This document shows positions 8,977 to 18,107 of a DNA stretch of 64,000 bases, piece after piece. Position 1 is the first letter of the stretch, and every line of letters starts with the position of its first letter. The translations under genes and the position numbers were made by a program. A model generated the notes under the pieces. The model made no database searches, was not told the DNA's origin, and saw nothing but the letters and a program-made list of their open reading frames with translations. This stretch comes from Octadecabacter sp. SW4 (GTDB lineage: Bacteria; Pseudomonadota; Alphaproteobacteria; Rhodobacterales; Rhodobacteraceae): contig NZ_CP042819.1 of NCBI RefSeq assembly GCF_008065155.1, positions 1,426,001 through 1,490,000 on the forward strand, in the 5' to 3' direction.

Positions 8977-10038
8977 ATGAGCTACACAGTTGAACAGATT
9001 GCGGCGGCGTTGGGGGCGCAAGCCTATGGCGATCTGTCCATTTCCATCACCGGCGCTGCGGAACCCGCCACTGCCGGGCCTGACGATCTGGCGCTTGCGT
9101 TATCCCCTGCCTTTGTCGGCGATCTGGCATCGGGGGACGCCCGCGCGGCGGTGATCACTGCCGATACGGATTGGCAGGCGGCGGGGCTACAGGCGGCGAT
9201 CATCGCCCCGCGTGGGCGTCTGGCGATGGCCGGGCTGACCCGGATGCTTGATGCGCAGCCCGCATTTCCCGCCCTTGGTGATATTCACCCCAGTTCCGTC
9301 ACCGATGGTGCCTGGATCGGGGCGCATTGCAGTATCGGCCCCTTTACCCATATCGCCGCAGGCGCGCGCATTGATGCAGGTGCGCGGATCGCCAGCCATG
9401 TCAGCATCGGCGTCGGCACCGTGATCGGTGAAAACGCGACGATCCATGCCGGTGTGCGGATCGGCGCGGGCGTGACCATTGGCACAGGCGTCACGATCCA
9501 GTCGGGTGCCGTGATCGGCGCTGACGGGTTTTCCTTTGTGACCGAAGGCCTGTCTGGGCCGGAACAGGCCAAGGCCACGGGCGGCAGCGCAAGGCTGACC
9601 CCGTCCGAACACGCCGCATGGCACAAGATCCATTCCCTGGGCGGGGTCGAGATTGGCGATGATGTCGAAATCGGCGCCAACAGCACGATTGACGCGGGCA
9701 CCATCCGCGCCACCCGCATCGGCCGCGGCACCAAGATCGACAACCTTGTGCATATCGGTCACAACGTCACGGTGGGCGAGGATTGCCTGCTTTGCGGTCA
9801 GACGGGCATCGCCGGATCGGTGGTGATCGGCAATCGCGTGGTGCTGGCAGGGCAAACCGGTGTCGGTGATCACCACACCATCGGCGATGATGTGGTGACG
9901 GGGGCGGGCACGATGATCCTGTCCAATGTGCCTGCAGGCAAGGTCTTGCTGGGCTATCCTGCGCAACGCATGGATCAAAGCATTGCCAGCTACAAGGCGC
10001 TGCGCCGCCTGACGCGCAAACCCGACAGTGGCAAATAG
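8977..10038 (+). CDS. lpxD: LpxD, UDP-3-O-(3-hydroxyacyl)glucosamine N-acyltransferase
   Basis: Third step of lipid A synthesis: transfers 3-hydroxyacyl from ACP to the 2-amino group. The 353 residues comprise a uridine-binding N-terminal domain (1-100), a left-handed beta-helix of hexapeptide repeats (about 104-320, e.g. [20 protein letters not shown]) and a short C-terminal helix. The catalytic His is H262 in HIGHNV. Here lpxD stands apart from the fabZ-lpxA-lpxI-lpxB cluster 30 kb away and is followed by an acyl carrier protein and a ketosynthase gene. Confidence 0.95.
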   Translation: MSYTVEQIAAALGAQAYGDLSISITGAAEPATAGPDDLALALSPAFVGDLASGDARAAVITADTDWQAAGLQAAIIAPRGRLAMAGLTRMLDAQPAFPALGDIHPSSVTDGAWIGAHCSIGPFTHIAAGARIDAGARIASHVSIGVGTVIGENATIHAGVRIGAGVTIGTGVTIQSGAVIGADGFSFVTEGLSGPEQAKATGGSARLTPSEHAAWHKIHSLGGVEIGDDVEIGANSTIDAGTIRATRIGRGTKIDNLVHIGHNVTVGEDCLLCGQTGIAGSVVIGNRVVLAGQTGVGDHHTIGDDVVTGAGTMILSNVPAGKVLLGYPAQRMDQSIASYKALRRLTRKPDSGK

Positions 10039-10098
10039 CTGTTTCAATAGATCGGCAGAGTGACTACATCACCTGCAACTTGTTTTGGGGGGTCGCGG

Positions 10099-10356
10099 AT
10101 GACCATCGCACAGAATGTGACACGTATTCTGGCCGAACAGGCCTTGATCGAACCAGGCGACGTCAAGCCGGAACACACGCTGGCCGATCTCGGGATCGAC
10201 AGTCTTGGGCTGGTCGAAAGCATTTTCGCGATCGAAGAAGCCTTTGATATCAACGTGCCGTTCAACGCCAACGATCCCAGCGAAAGCGATTTCGACATCT
10301 CGTCGGTGGCGGCGATCATCGCCGCGGTCGAAACCCTTGTGAAGGACCAGTCCTAG
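10099..10356 (+). CDS. Acyl carrier protein, dedicated second copy
   Basis: An 85-residue acyl carrier protein; the phosphopantetheine serine is in LGIDSLGLVE (DSL motif, S36). The start at 10099 is preferred because a strong GGGGGG ribosome site sits just upstream; an upstream in-frame ATG at 10060 adds 13 unlikely residues. The C-terminal part has an acidic insert (NDPSESDFDIS) reminiscent of lipid-A ACPs such as AcpXL. The next gene, 3 bp downstream, is a ketosynthase, so the two probably act together. It is not the housekeeping acpP, which normally sits by fabG/fabF. Confidence 0.85.
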   Translation: MTIAQNVTRILAEQALIEPGDVKPEHTLADLGIDSLGLVESIFAIEEAFDINVPFNANDPSESDFDISSVAAIIAAVETLVKDQS

Positions 10357-10359
10357 GCG

Positions 10360-11571
10360 ATGGCGCAGCGGGTTGTCATCACCGGGGCTGGCACGATCAA
10401 CGCGCTGGGGCATGATGTGGCCAGCACACTCGCGGCAATGGCCGAAGGGCGCTGTGGCATTGGCCCGCTTGATATTCGCGATGTCGATCGGCTGGCGGTG
10501 AAAATTGGCGGACAGGTGCGCGACTATGTCGAGGACGCGCATTTCAACCGCCAGCAAATCGCCCTGTATGACCGCTTTACCCAGTTTACCCTGCTGGCCG
10601 CCGCGCAGGCGTTGGAGCAGGCGGGGCTGACATTTACGGGACAGTTGGCGGATCGTTCGGGTGTGATCCTTGGCAATTCGGGCGGCGGGCTCAATACGCA
10701 GGACGATAACTATCGCGCGGTCTATGAAGAAGGCAAAAACCGCGTGCACCCGTTCATCGTGCCAAAGCTGATGAACAACGCCGCCGTCAGCCATGTGGCG
10801 ATGCAATACAACCTGCGCGGCCCGTCTTTTACGGTGTCCACGGCCTGTGCATCGTCAAATCACGCGATGGGACAGGCGTTTCAAATGATCCGCACGGGGC
10901 TTGCCACGGCCATGATCACCGGCGGCTCCGAAGCGATGCTGTGCTTTGGCGGGGTCAAGGCCTGGGAAGGTCTGCGGGTGATGTCCAAGGATGCCTGCCG
11001 TCCGTTTTCGGCCACCCGCAACGGCATGGTGCAGGGCGAGGGCGCGGGCGTGTTCGTCTTCGAGGAGCGCGATCACGCAATGGCGCGCGGCGCGGATATT
11101 CTGGCCGAAGTCGTCGGTTTTGCCATGACCTCGGACGCGGCTGATATTGTGATGCCCTCGAAACAGGGGGCGGCGCGCGCAATCGCGGGCGCTTTGCGCG
11201 ACGCTGGCGTGAACCGCGACGCGGTCGGCTATATCAACGCCCACGGCACCGGCACGGCCGCCAACGACAAGACCGAAAGCGCTGCGGTGGCTGATGTGTT
11301 CGGCCCACATGCCGACAAGCTGATGATATCAAGCACGAAATCCATGCACGGCCACCTGATTGGCGGCACGGGGGCGGTGGAATTGCTGGCCTGTATCATG
11401 GCGCTGCGGGACGGGGTAATTGCGCCCACCATCGGCTATGAAGAGCCGGATCCCGAATGCGCGCTTGACGTTGTGCCCAATGTTGCGCGGGACGCATCGG
11501 TTGATGTGGTGCTGTCCAACGCCTTTGCCTTTGGCGGGCTGAATGCGGTGATTGCCCTGCGCAAGGCGTAA
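10360..11571 (+). CDS. Beta-ketoacyl-ACP synthase (KAS II-like)
   Basis: A 403-residue condensing enzyme of the FabF/KAS II family. The catalytic triad is present: C163 in STACASSNHA, H295 in NAHGTGTAANDKTE and H332 in SMHGHLIGGTGA, with the conserved lysine K327. It starts 3 bp after the ACP stop. It may extend fatty acyl chains bound to the neighbouring ACP for lipid A or another envelope lipid; that specialisation is inferred from the lpxD-ACP-KAS order. The usual fabF is not in the window. Confidence 0.88.
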   Translation: MAQRVVITGAGTINALGHDVASTLAAMAEGRCGIGPLDIRDVDRLAVKIGGQVRDYVEDAHFNRQQIALYDRFTQFTLLAAAQALEQAGLTFTGQLADRSGVILGNSGGGLNTQDDNYRAVYEEGKNRVHPFIVPKLMNNAAVSHVAMQYNLRGPSFTVSTACASSNHAMGQAFQMIRTGLATAMITGGSEAMLCFGGVKAWEGLRVMSKDACRPFSATRNGMVQGEGAGVFVFEERDHAMARGADILAEVVGFAMTSDAADIVMPSKQGAARAIAGALRDAGVNRDAVGYINAHGTGTAANDKTESAAVADVFGPHADKLMISSTKSMHGHLIGGTGAVELLACIMALRDGVIAPTIGYEEPDPECALDVVPNVARDASVDVVLSNAFAFGGLNAVIALRKA

Positions 11572-11572
11572 C

Positions 11573-11593
11573 GCCGCCCCGGGGCGGGGCGGC
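11573..11593. terminator. GC-rich hairpin between convergent genes
   Basis: GCCGCCCC/GGGGCGGC (8 bp) with loop GGGGC begins one base after the ketosynthase stop. It separates it from the convergent ialB gene. No T-run, so termination strength is uncertain. Confidence 0.5.
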
Positions 11594-11619
11594 GCCTGAT
11601 TGTGTGTAACTTTATCTGG

Positions 11620-12267
11620 CTACTCGGCTGGCGCTGCTGTCGCGCCGTCCGTTGCACCGGAAATGGCCGCATCCATCGCAGCCGTAAAGCCGATCAGTGA
11701 AATTGTCAGCTCGACCCGTTGATCGGGGGCGACTGCGGGGACGATCACCAGCTTTGCCGCACCACCCGCCTTGAACTGGGCGATATCGGCGGCCGTAAAG
11801 CCGATCCGCGAAATGCAGCCCGAGGACAGCATCGGCGACGCGGGACGTTCCGAACAGTAGGTAAAGGGATACATGCGCGCCTCACCACCGTCGATCGACA
11901 TGCGCAGATTGGCCGTCAGCAGCGTTTCCATCGGTGCGACGATCGTGGCACCAGCGGCCGCTTCCCCGCCCTCGGGCAGGGGGATCAGACCGATTTCAGC
12001 AACCGAATTGTCATCCTGATCTTTCAGCAGTTGGTAAAGCGTGCAAAGATCGGCCCCGTCCGGGTTATTCACGCAGCGCAGCGACCAGTCGTCGAACACA
12101 GCCGCGACAAACGGCTGACCGGGCTGCAGTTGGTCGGCGGGCACGGGTGTGCCCATATCGAACGCGGATGGATCGGCGGGGGCGTCCTCGGTCGTTTCCT
12201 GCGCCGCAAGGGGGGCGGCCAGCGCCATCAGCAGGGCCAGGGTCAGGGGCATCAATGAATTACGCAT
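11620..12267 (-). CDS. Invasion-associated locus B (IalB) family periplasmic protein
   Basis: A 215-residue exported protein. The signal peptide MRNSLMPLTLALLMALAAPLAAQ defines the start at 12267; an upstream in-frame ATG at 12306 would only add a non-signal tail. The mature part shows the IalB pattern: FDDWSLRCVNNPDGADLCTLYQ, then CSERPAS and SSGCISRIGF, four cysteines that probably form disulfides. The family is widespread in alphaproteobacteria and its biochemical role is not settled; the name comes from Bartonella and does not imply pathogenicity. Confidence 0.85.
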   Translation of the reverse strand: MRNSLMPLTLALLMALAAPLAAQETTEDAPADPSAFDMGTPVPADQLQPGQPFVAAVFDDWSLRCVNNPDGADLCTLYQLLKDQDDNSVAEIGLIPLPEGGEAAAGATIVAPMETLLTANLRMSIDGGEARMYPFTYCSERPASPMLSSGCISRIGFTAADIAQFKAGGAAKLVIVPAVAPDQRVELTISLIGFTAAMDAAISGATDGATAAPAE

Positions 12268-12341
12268 AATTTGGTCCACTCGGTTGTTGTTGGGTCCAGT
12301 TAACATGGGTCCGGCGGTATGTCAGCGGGAAATCCGGGGCT

Positions 12342-12411
12342 GGCAAGGGATTGCCGATCACAAATCCTTGCCCCAAAACGAGAAAAAGGGCCGCAGACGC
12401 GCACCCTTTTT
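12342..12411. promoter_or_regulatory. Two hairpins upstream of ialB
   Basis: First, GGCAAGGGATT pairs with AATCCTTGCC (12342-12372, one bulge). Second, GAAAAAGGG pairs with CCCTTTTTC (12382-12412), which looks like a bidirectional terminator with U-runs on both strands. Together with the terminator at 12525-12549 they occupy the gap between ialB and the HerA-like gene. No ORF here is convincing. Confidence 0.4.
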
Positions 12412-12524
12412 CCATTCTCCCTATCGGACTTGGCCGACTTGCTGCGCGAACGCTACGCAAAGCGAAATCTGCCGTCAACTGTAAAATTTATGTGTCAATC
12501 GCTTGCTAAACCGGTCAGTTCATT

Positions 12525-12549
12525 AAAAAAACCGCGCCCGAAGGCGCGG
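12525..12549 (-). terminator. Rho-independent terminator of the candidate small RNA
   Basis: A 7-bp all-GC stem with a stable UUCG tetraloop (minus strand) followed by UUUUUUU. It is one of the strongest terminators in the window. Confidence 0.85.
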
Positions 12550-12610
12550 CAAGTCTGACAGGGAGGTTGCCAGCCCGTTTCCCGGAGGACATTGGGACGC
12601 GGGCATGTTT
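12525..12610 (-). ncRNA. Candidate small RNA with two loop-exposed CCUCC motifs
   Basis: Read on the minus strand, three hairpins lie in a row. Hairpin 1 (12573-12604) has a GCCCG/CGGGC stem with UCCUCC in the loop. Hairpin 2 (12556-12572) has a UGGCA/UGUCA stem with ACCUCCC in the loop. Hairpin 3 (12525-12549) is a perfect terminator, CCGCGCC-UUCG-GGCGCGG then seven U. No minus-strand gene lies upstream for it to terminate, so the terminator implies an RNA of its own. CCUCC is anti-Shine-Dalgarno, as in the alphaproteobacterial CcsR and alpha-r14 small RNAs. The promoter is not identified and the 5' end is a guess. Confidence 0.55.
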
Positions 12611-12643
12611 AGACTGGCATGGAATGGTTAAGAATGTATTTTG

Positions 12644-12663
12644 CCGCGAGAGTTTTCTCGCGG
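12644..12663. repeat. Perfect inverted repeat ahead of the HerA-like ATPase gene
   Basis: CCGCGAGA-GTTT-TCTCGCGG, an 8-bp perfect stem 28 bp upstream of the start codon. It could be an operator or a 5'-UTR hairpin. Confidence 0.5.
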
Positions 12664-12691
12664 GCACAGGCAACAAAGGGCAGGATCAGGG

Positions 12692-14230
12692 ATGAGTGAC
12701 GGAATTTTCATTGGCGGCGGTGGGGCCGAGTATGCGCAGGCGCAGAACCTTTTGCTGGGCTATGCCAATCGCCACGGGTTGATCGCTGGGGCCACGGGCA
12801 CCGGCAAGACCGTCACGCTGCAAATTCTCGCCGAAGGGTTTTCGGCCGCCGGGGTTCCGGTGTTCCTGTCGGACGTCAAAGGCGATCTGTCGGGTCTTGC
12901 CAAGTCCGGCAGCGTCGATTTCAAGCTGCACGACCCTTTCATGAAGCGCGCAGCGACCATCGGCCTTGATCTGCAATATGACCGGTTTCCGGTCACGTTC
13001 TGGGACTTGCTGGGCGAACAGGGCCACCCGATCCGCGCCACGGTTGCGGAAATGGGGCCGCTGTTGCTGTCGCGCCTGCTGGAACTGACCGAGGCGCAGG
13101 AGGGCGTGCTGAACGTTGCGTTCCGCGTGGCCGATGAAGAAGGGCTGCCGCTGCTTGATCTTGAGGATCTACAGGCGCTGCTGGTCTGGGTCGGGCAAAA
13201 CGCCCGGGACTTGTCCCTGCGCTATGGCAATGTGGCCGCGTCATCCGTGGGCGCGATCCAGCGCGCGCTTTTGGTGTTGGAAAACCAGAACGGCGCGCAA
13301 TTGTTCGGCGAACCGGCGCTGGACCTTGCCGATATGATGCGCGTGGGCGCGGACGGGCGGGGCGATATCAACATTTTGGCCGCCGATCGGCTGATGGGGA
13401 GCCCGCGCCTTTATGCGACCTTCCTGCTGTGGTTGCTGAGCGAACTGTTCGAGGAACTGCCCGAGGTCGGCAACCCCGACAAACCCAAGCTGGTGTTCTT
13501 TTTCGATGAAGCCCACTTGCTGTTTGACGATGCGCCCAAGGCGCTGGTGGACAAGGTGGAACAGGTCGCGCGGCTGATCCGATCCAAGGGGGTGGGTGTG
13601 TTTTTCATCACCCAGAACCCTGCCGATGTGCCCGAGGATGTGCTGGGCCAGCTTGGCAACCGGGTGCAGCACGCCCTGCGCGCCTTTACCGCCAACGATC
13701 AAAAAGCCCTGCGTCAGGCGGCCGACACATACCGCCCCAATCCCGCCTTTGATACCGCCGACACGATCCGCGATGTGGGCACCGGCGAAGCGATCACATC
13801 GATGCTGGAAAACAAGGGCGTGCCGGGGATCGTGCAGCGCACGCTGATCCGCCCGCCGTCGTCGCAACTAGGGCCGATCACCGTGGCCGAACGCGCCGCG
13901 ATCATGGCCGCCTCGCCGATGGCCGGTAAATACGATGAACGGCTGGACCGTGATTCAGCCGCCGAAATGCTGGCCAAACGGGCCGAAACCGCCGCCGCCG
14001 CCGCCGAAAAGGCCGAAGCCGAGGAGGCCGCGCTGGAAGAAAAGGAGCGCGAATTCAAGGCCGCGCGCCGCTACAGTGGTGAAAAGGTCGAACGCTCCAC
14101 CTCGCGCGGCCGCCGCAAATCCGAAGGCTTTGGCGAAGCGATCGCAAATGTTGTCGTCAAGGAGCTGAAAGGCACCACCGGGCGACGCATCGTGCGCGGG
14201 ATCTTTGGCACCCTGTTCAAGGGGCGCTGA
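12692..14230 (+). CDS. HerA/YjgR-type P-loop ATPase (DUF853)
   Basis: A 512-residue ATPase of the DUF853 (HerA-like, E. coli YjgR) family. It has Walker A GATGTGKT near residue 31, Walker [12 protein letters not shown] near 270 and the downstream [17 protein letters not shown] motif with arginine-finger-type residues. The C-terminal 90 residues are a charged Ala/Glu-rich coiled coil ending in a basic tail. The start at 12692 follows AGGATCAGGG; the in-frame ATG at 12641 would put the inverted repeat inside the coding region. Cellular role unknown; relatives are hexameric DNA-translocating ATPases. Confidence 0.9.
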   Translation: MSDGIFIGGGGAEYAQAQNLLLGYANRHGLIAGATGTGKTVTLQILAEGFSAAGVPVFLSDVKGDLSGLAKSGSVDFKLHDPFMKRAATIGLDLQYDRFPVTFWDLLGEQGHPIRATVAEMGPLLLSRLLELTEAQEGVLNVAFRVADEEGLPLLDLEDLQALLVWVGQNARDLSLRYGNVAASSVGAIQRALLVLENQNGAQLFGEPALDLADMMRVGADGRGDINILAADRLMGSPRLYATFLLWLLSELFEELPEVGNPDKPKLVFFFDEAHLLFDDAPKALVDKVEQVARLIRSKGVGVFFITQNPADVPEDVLGQLGNRVQHALRAFTANDQKALRQAADTYRPNPAFDTADTIRDVGTGEAITSMLENKGVPGIVQRTLIRPPSSQLGPITVAERAAIMAASPMAGKYDERLDRDSAAEMLAKRAETAAAAAEKAEAEEAALEEKEREFKAARRYSGEKVERSTSRGRRKSEGFGEAIANVVVKELKGTTGRRIVRGIFGTLFKGR

Positions 14231-14270
14231 TGATCGCGCTGGCGGGCAACGCAATCGGATCGCCTGGCGC

Positions 14271-15563
14271 CTAAAGCGGGCGAATCCGCAGGGCTACCAG
14301 CCGGTTCTCCTCTTTTTCGACGACTTCGAACCGGAAGCCGTGAAAGCTGAAGACCTGCCCCGTGGTCGGGATCATCTGAGCCTCGTGGATCACCAGACCG
14401 GCGATGGTGTTGGCCTCGTCGTCGGGCAGGGTCCAGTCGGTGGCGCGGTTCAGATCGCGGATCGTCATGGCGCCATCGACAACATAGCTGCCGTCTTCAG
14501 CGCGGGTGATCGTCTGTTCCTCGTCGGTGTCGAATTCATCCGTGATCTCGCCGACGATTTCTTCCAGAATGTCCTCGAGCGTGATCAGCCCCTGCAGGGT
14601 GCCATATTCATCGACCACCAGCGCAAAATGCGTGGAGCGGCGCAGAAACTGGCGCATCTGGTCGTCCAGCGTGGTGGTTTCGGGCACGAAATAGGCGGGC
14701 ATCGCCACGCTGAGGATGTCGAACGCGGCCAGCTCGGTGGGTTCGATCCGCCCGTCACCCAGCATCTTGTGCAGCGCGCGCAGCAGGTCTTTGGCGTGCA
14801 AAACACCAAGGATATTTTCAGGCTCGTCACGGTAGAGCGGCAGGCGGGTGTGCGGGCTGTCCAGCGACAGGCGCAGGATGTCCATCACGGGCAGGTTTGC
14901 ATCAATCATCGCGATGCCGGACCTGTGCAGCATGATTTCCTCGACCGTGCGGGCCGACAGATCAAGCGCGCCCAAGATCCGGTCGCGGTCCTCTTTTTCG
15001 ACAACCCCTTCGGAATGGCCAAGATGCAGCGCGCCTGCGATTTCCTCGCGCACGGCCAGAATGTTGCTGTCGGGGTCGGTTTGCACGCCAAACACGCGCA
15101 AGACACCGCGCACCAATACCCGCACCGCCGCCACCACAGGCGCGAACAGCATCACGATCACGCTGATCGGACGGGCCACGCGCGAGGCGGCAAGTTCGGG
15201 GTTGGTGATCGCATAGGTCTTGGGCAGAACTTCGGCAAAGACCAGCACCAGCAAGGTCATGACCAGTGTGGCCAGCGCCACGCCGCTTTCGCCAAACAGC
15301 CGCGTGAACAGGGCCGTGGCCAACGATGTGGCCAGAATATTCACAAGGTTGTTGCCCAGCAGGACCGACCCGATCAGCCGTTCGCTGTCGTCGGTGATAT
15401 GCAGCGCGCGTTCGGCCCCCTTGTCACCACGCCCCGCAGCCGAGCGCAGCTTGCCGCGCGATGCCGCCGTCAGCGCCGTTTCCGAGCCGGAAAAGAACCC
15501 CGACATCACCAAAAGAACAAGGATCGCACCGGCGGTGATCCAGAAAGCAGCGTCAGTTAACAT
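14271..15563 (-). CDS. CorC/HlyC family membrane protein (CNNM domain + two CBS)
   Basis: A 430-residue membrane protein implicated in Mg2+/Co2+ homeostasis (CorC/CNNM superfamily). The N-terminal CNNM/DUF21 domain (about 1-190) starts with a hydrophobic helix and the conserved SGSETALTAASRGKL; two CBS domains follow (about 205-325, MLHRSGIAMIDANLPV and FALVVDEYGTLQGLITLEDI), then a CorC_HlyC domain (about 345-428). Despite the name it is not a haemolysin. It is convergent with the HerA-like gene and 51 bp downstream of xerD on the same strand. Confidence 0.92.
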   Translation of the reverse strand: MLTDAAFWITAGAILVLLVMSGFFSGSETALTAASRGKLRSAAGRGDKGAERALHITDDSERLIGSVLLGNNLVNILATSLATALFTRLFGESGVALATLVMTLLVLVFAEVLPKTYAITNPELAASRVARPISVIVMLFAPVVAAVRVLVRGVLRVFGVQTDPDSNILAVREEIAGALHLGHSEGVVEKEDRDRILGALDLSARTVEEIMLHRSGIAMIDANLPVMDILRLSLDSPHTRLPLYRDEPENILGVLHAKDLLRALHKMLGDGRIEPTELAAFDILSVAMPAYFVPETTTLDDQMRQFLRRSTHFALVVDEYGTLQGLITLEDILEEIVGEITDEFDTDEEQTITRAEDGSYVVDGAMTIRDLNRATDWTLPDDEANTIAGLVIHEAQMIPTTGQVFSFHGFRFEVVEKEENRLVALRIRPL

Positions 15564-15614
15564 GGGAGGTCCTAAACATGATGTGTCACGTTATGGGGCC
15601 GCAAGGGCGGCGCT

Positions 15615-16555
15615 TCAAGATGCGTCGTCATCCTTTGCGAGCGGGTGATGCGTCAAGACCAGATCGCGCAGCCGTTCATCCAGCACATGGGTGTAGATTT
15701 CCGTGGTCGCCACATCGGCGTGGCCCAGCATGGTCTGGATTGCGCGCAGGTCCGCGCCGCCCGCCAACAGATGCGTGGCAAAGGCATGGCGTAGGGTGTG
15801 CGGGGTGACCTTGGCCGCAGATACACCGCCGCGCACCGCCAATTCCTTGATCAGCGTATAGAATCTGTGGCGCGTCAAATGGCCCGCCTTGCCGCGCGAC
15901 GGGAACAGGAACCGCGACGGCGGCGTGCCCTTGGCTTTGGCGGCTTCCGCGGCGGCGTCCCAGTCGCGCAACCAACCCGCCATCGCCGCGCGCGCGGGGG
16001 GGACAGCGGCACCATGCGCTCCTTGTCGCCCTTGCCGCGCACCAGCAGCATCGCCGGATTGCCGCGCGCCGCACTGACGGGCAGGGACACCAACTCTGTC
16101 ACGCGCATCCCCGTGGCATAAAGCAGTTCCATCAGGCAGGTATTGCGGGCCGTGTCACGACCACTGTCGCGCGCGGCGGCGATCAACCTGTCCACCTCGG
16201 CGATATCAAGGGTCTTGGGCAGGCGTTTGTCACGGCCCGGCCCCTTGATCTGGATCGCCGGATTGTCGCTGCGCCAGCCTTCTTCAAAAGCAAAGCGGAA
16301 CAATTGCTTGATCGCCGACAGGCGGCGCGCGCGGGTCGATTTGGCCAGCCCCTGACCCTCGCATGCAATCAGATAGCCCTCGATGTGGTCTTGGGTGGCT
16401 TTGTCGAAATCCAACCGGCGGTGCGCCAGCCAGCCCGCGAAATCCTGCAAGTCGCGGGCATAGGCCAGTTGGGTGTTGCTGGCCGCGTCCAGTTCGGCCG
16501 CCTGCGCCTCGAGAAAGGTCTGCACCCAGCGGGCCATATCGGCGGGGGCCGTCAT
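15615..16555 (-). pseudogene. xerD: XerD tyrosine recombinase, interrupted by a -1 frameshift
   Basis: XerD acts with XerC at dif to resolve chromosome dimers. The N-terminal SAM-like domain and first half of the catalytic domain (16555 to about 16000, with the first catalytic Arg in ATGMRVTEL and Lys region GKGDKER) lie in one frame. The rest ([28 protein letters not shown] with the Tyr nucleophile) continues in another frame from about 15995 to 15615. The break is at a run of seven G (15996-16002; seven C on the coding strand). Eight C would restore the [12 protein letters not shown] junction and a roughly 313-residue protein. All catalytic residues are otherwise intact, so this is either a sequencing error in a homopolymer or a very recent mutation. 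Confidence 0.88.
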
Positions 16556-18105
16556 GACTGGCGCGTCAGGATCAGATATTCCAGCGACAGGCGGCGGGCA
16601 AAATCCTCGAGCCCGACCGCACGCAGAAACGCCAACGCATCCCGCACATCCGCGTGCGAAGACACAACCCCTTCGTTAAAGGCCCCCATCGCGCGCAACA
16701 CGGCCTCGCCCAGCTTGCCGCTGCTGGCCATCTGCATCAGATCGGGGTCGGGGGGGGCGCCGTTAAAGGCGGCGAAAACGGCCGCCTGCTGCGGCCCGGC
16801 TGCGCGCACATCAGACAGATCGCCGCGCGCGACACCATGCAGGAAAATGTCGCGTTGGCTGGCCAGAGTGGCGGCCAGGGCCACGGATTCATACGCTGGT
16901 GACAACAGGCCGATCTCCGTGGCCAGTTGGGCGGCATCGCCGTCAAAATCCATCGCCGAGAGCTGCGGCTGATACTGCGTGGCAAAGGCGGTTTCGATCT
17001 GCGCCTCAAGCATGGCATCCCAGGCCGCGGGCAGGGCGGCAGCGGCGGCCTCTGCGTCACCGCTTTCCAGCGCGCGATCAAGGCGTTGCACGGCCGCGAC
17101 CCGTTCCCACACCCCGCCCGACGCAGCAGGGCGGCGCGCCAGATAGGTGCCAAACACCTGGTTGGGATCAATGGCACCGGTGCGGGCAAGACGTTCAGCG
17201 GCCTCAAGCTGGGCCTTCCAACCGGTGGTCGAGCGCAGGTCGGCATGGGCAAAGGCGCGGGGCAATCCGTCCACGGTCATCGGCTCGCCGATGGCTTCGC
17301 GCATCCGAAACACCAGCGGGGTCGTGCGTGTGGGCGCGGGCAGGGCCGGTTCGCCTTCGAAAAGATCGGGGTCAAGGAATCGCGACAAAAGCGCGTCTTC
17401 CTCCTCGGCGATGTCACCAAGGGCGCGACCGGTGTTCAGGGTCAGGGCTGCCGCCGACCAATCACCGTTGCGGGCAAGGCAAAAGATGCGCGCCGCCGCG
17501 GTGGGGGCCACATCGGGGCGGGTGCGCATCATGGCACAGGCCGCATCTTCGGTCCCGGTCAAAAGCGAGACATCAAACCAGCGGCGAAACAGGGCGGGAC
17601 TGTCGGGATTGGCTACCTCAAGAAGGGCCTGTGCGGGGTCAAGCGCACCCATATCAAGCAATTTGTCAACGCGGGCGATGAACAAGCGGCCCTCGGGGCT
17701 TGCGCCCAAGGGGGCATCGCCCTCGGCCAAAAGCAGGTTGCGCAACAGCGCCTGCATCGCGGGCAGACCGTCAACGCGCTGTGCCTGCACCAGCGTCACC
17801 AGCGTATCCTCGGCGCTGCCACGCCACAGATCGGCGGGAAATCCTGTCACATCCGAAGACAGCAACCCCACACGGTCGGGCGACGGGCTATCGAGACGGG
17901 ATACGGACACTTCGGGCGTCAGCGCGGACTCGGCCACTGGTGGTTCATTGGGGGTAACGGTCGGGCGCGTGCCTGGCGATGCGGTCACCACCGGGGTGGT
18001 CACACTGTCCGACAGCCAGTCAATCGCCGAAAGCGGGGCATCGTCTTGTGCGACTGCGGGCAAACCGGTTGCCAAAACCAAAACACATGCCGCACAAATC
18101 CGCAT
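16552..18105 (-). CDS. Conserved exported protein of unknown function
   Basis: A 517-residue protein with a signal peptide (MRICAACVLVLATGLPAVAQ); the start at 18105 is chosen because longer in-frame versions read through the preceding small gene. The mature part begins with a Pro/Thr/Val-rich low-complexity stretch (about 45-85) and is then largely helical and Ala/Leu-rich, like a tetratricopeptide-type solenoid without a clear repeat. No catalytic motif is visible. It overlaps the xerD start by 4 bp and follows a 50-aa membrane protein by 2 bp. I recognise it only as a conserved unknown of the group. Confidence 0.7.
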   Translation of the reverse strand: MRICAACVLVLATGLPAVAQDDAPLSAIDWLSDSVTTPVVTASPGTRPTVTPNEPPVAESALTPEVSVSRLDSPSPDRVGLLSSDVTGFPADLWRGSAEDTLVTLVQAQRVDGLPAMQALLRNLLLAEGDAPLGASPEGRLFIARVDKLLDMGALDPAQALLEVANPDSPALFRRWFDVSLLTGTEDAACAMMRTRPDVAPTAAARIFCLARNGDWSAAALTLNTGRALGDIAEEEDALLSRFLDPDLFEGEPALPAPTRTTPLVFRMREAIGEPMTVDGLPRAFAHADLRSTTGWKAQLEAAERLARTGAIDPNQVFGTYLARRPAASGGVWERVAAVQRLDRALESGDAEAAAAALPAAWDAMLEAQIETAFATQYQPQLSAMDFDGDAAQLATEIGLLSPAYESVALAATLASQRDIFLHGVARGDLSDVRAAGPQQAAVFAAFNGAPPDPDLMQMASSGKLGEAVLRAMGAFNEGVVSSHADVRDALAFLRAVGLEDFARRLSLEYLILTRQS

Positions 18106-18107
18106 AC

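Noticed and set aside
12260..12558. Short open frames in the ialB upstream region
   Set aside because: Overlapping frames on both strands with no consistent coding signal; the region is better explained by hairpins and promoters.
14205..15560. 451-residue plus-strand frame opposite the CorC/HlyC gene
   Set aside because: High-GC antisense frame: rich in His, Gln and Arg, with no domain, while the minus strand encodes a recognised protein.
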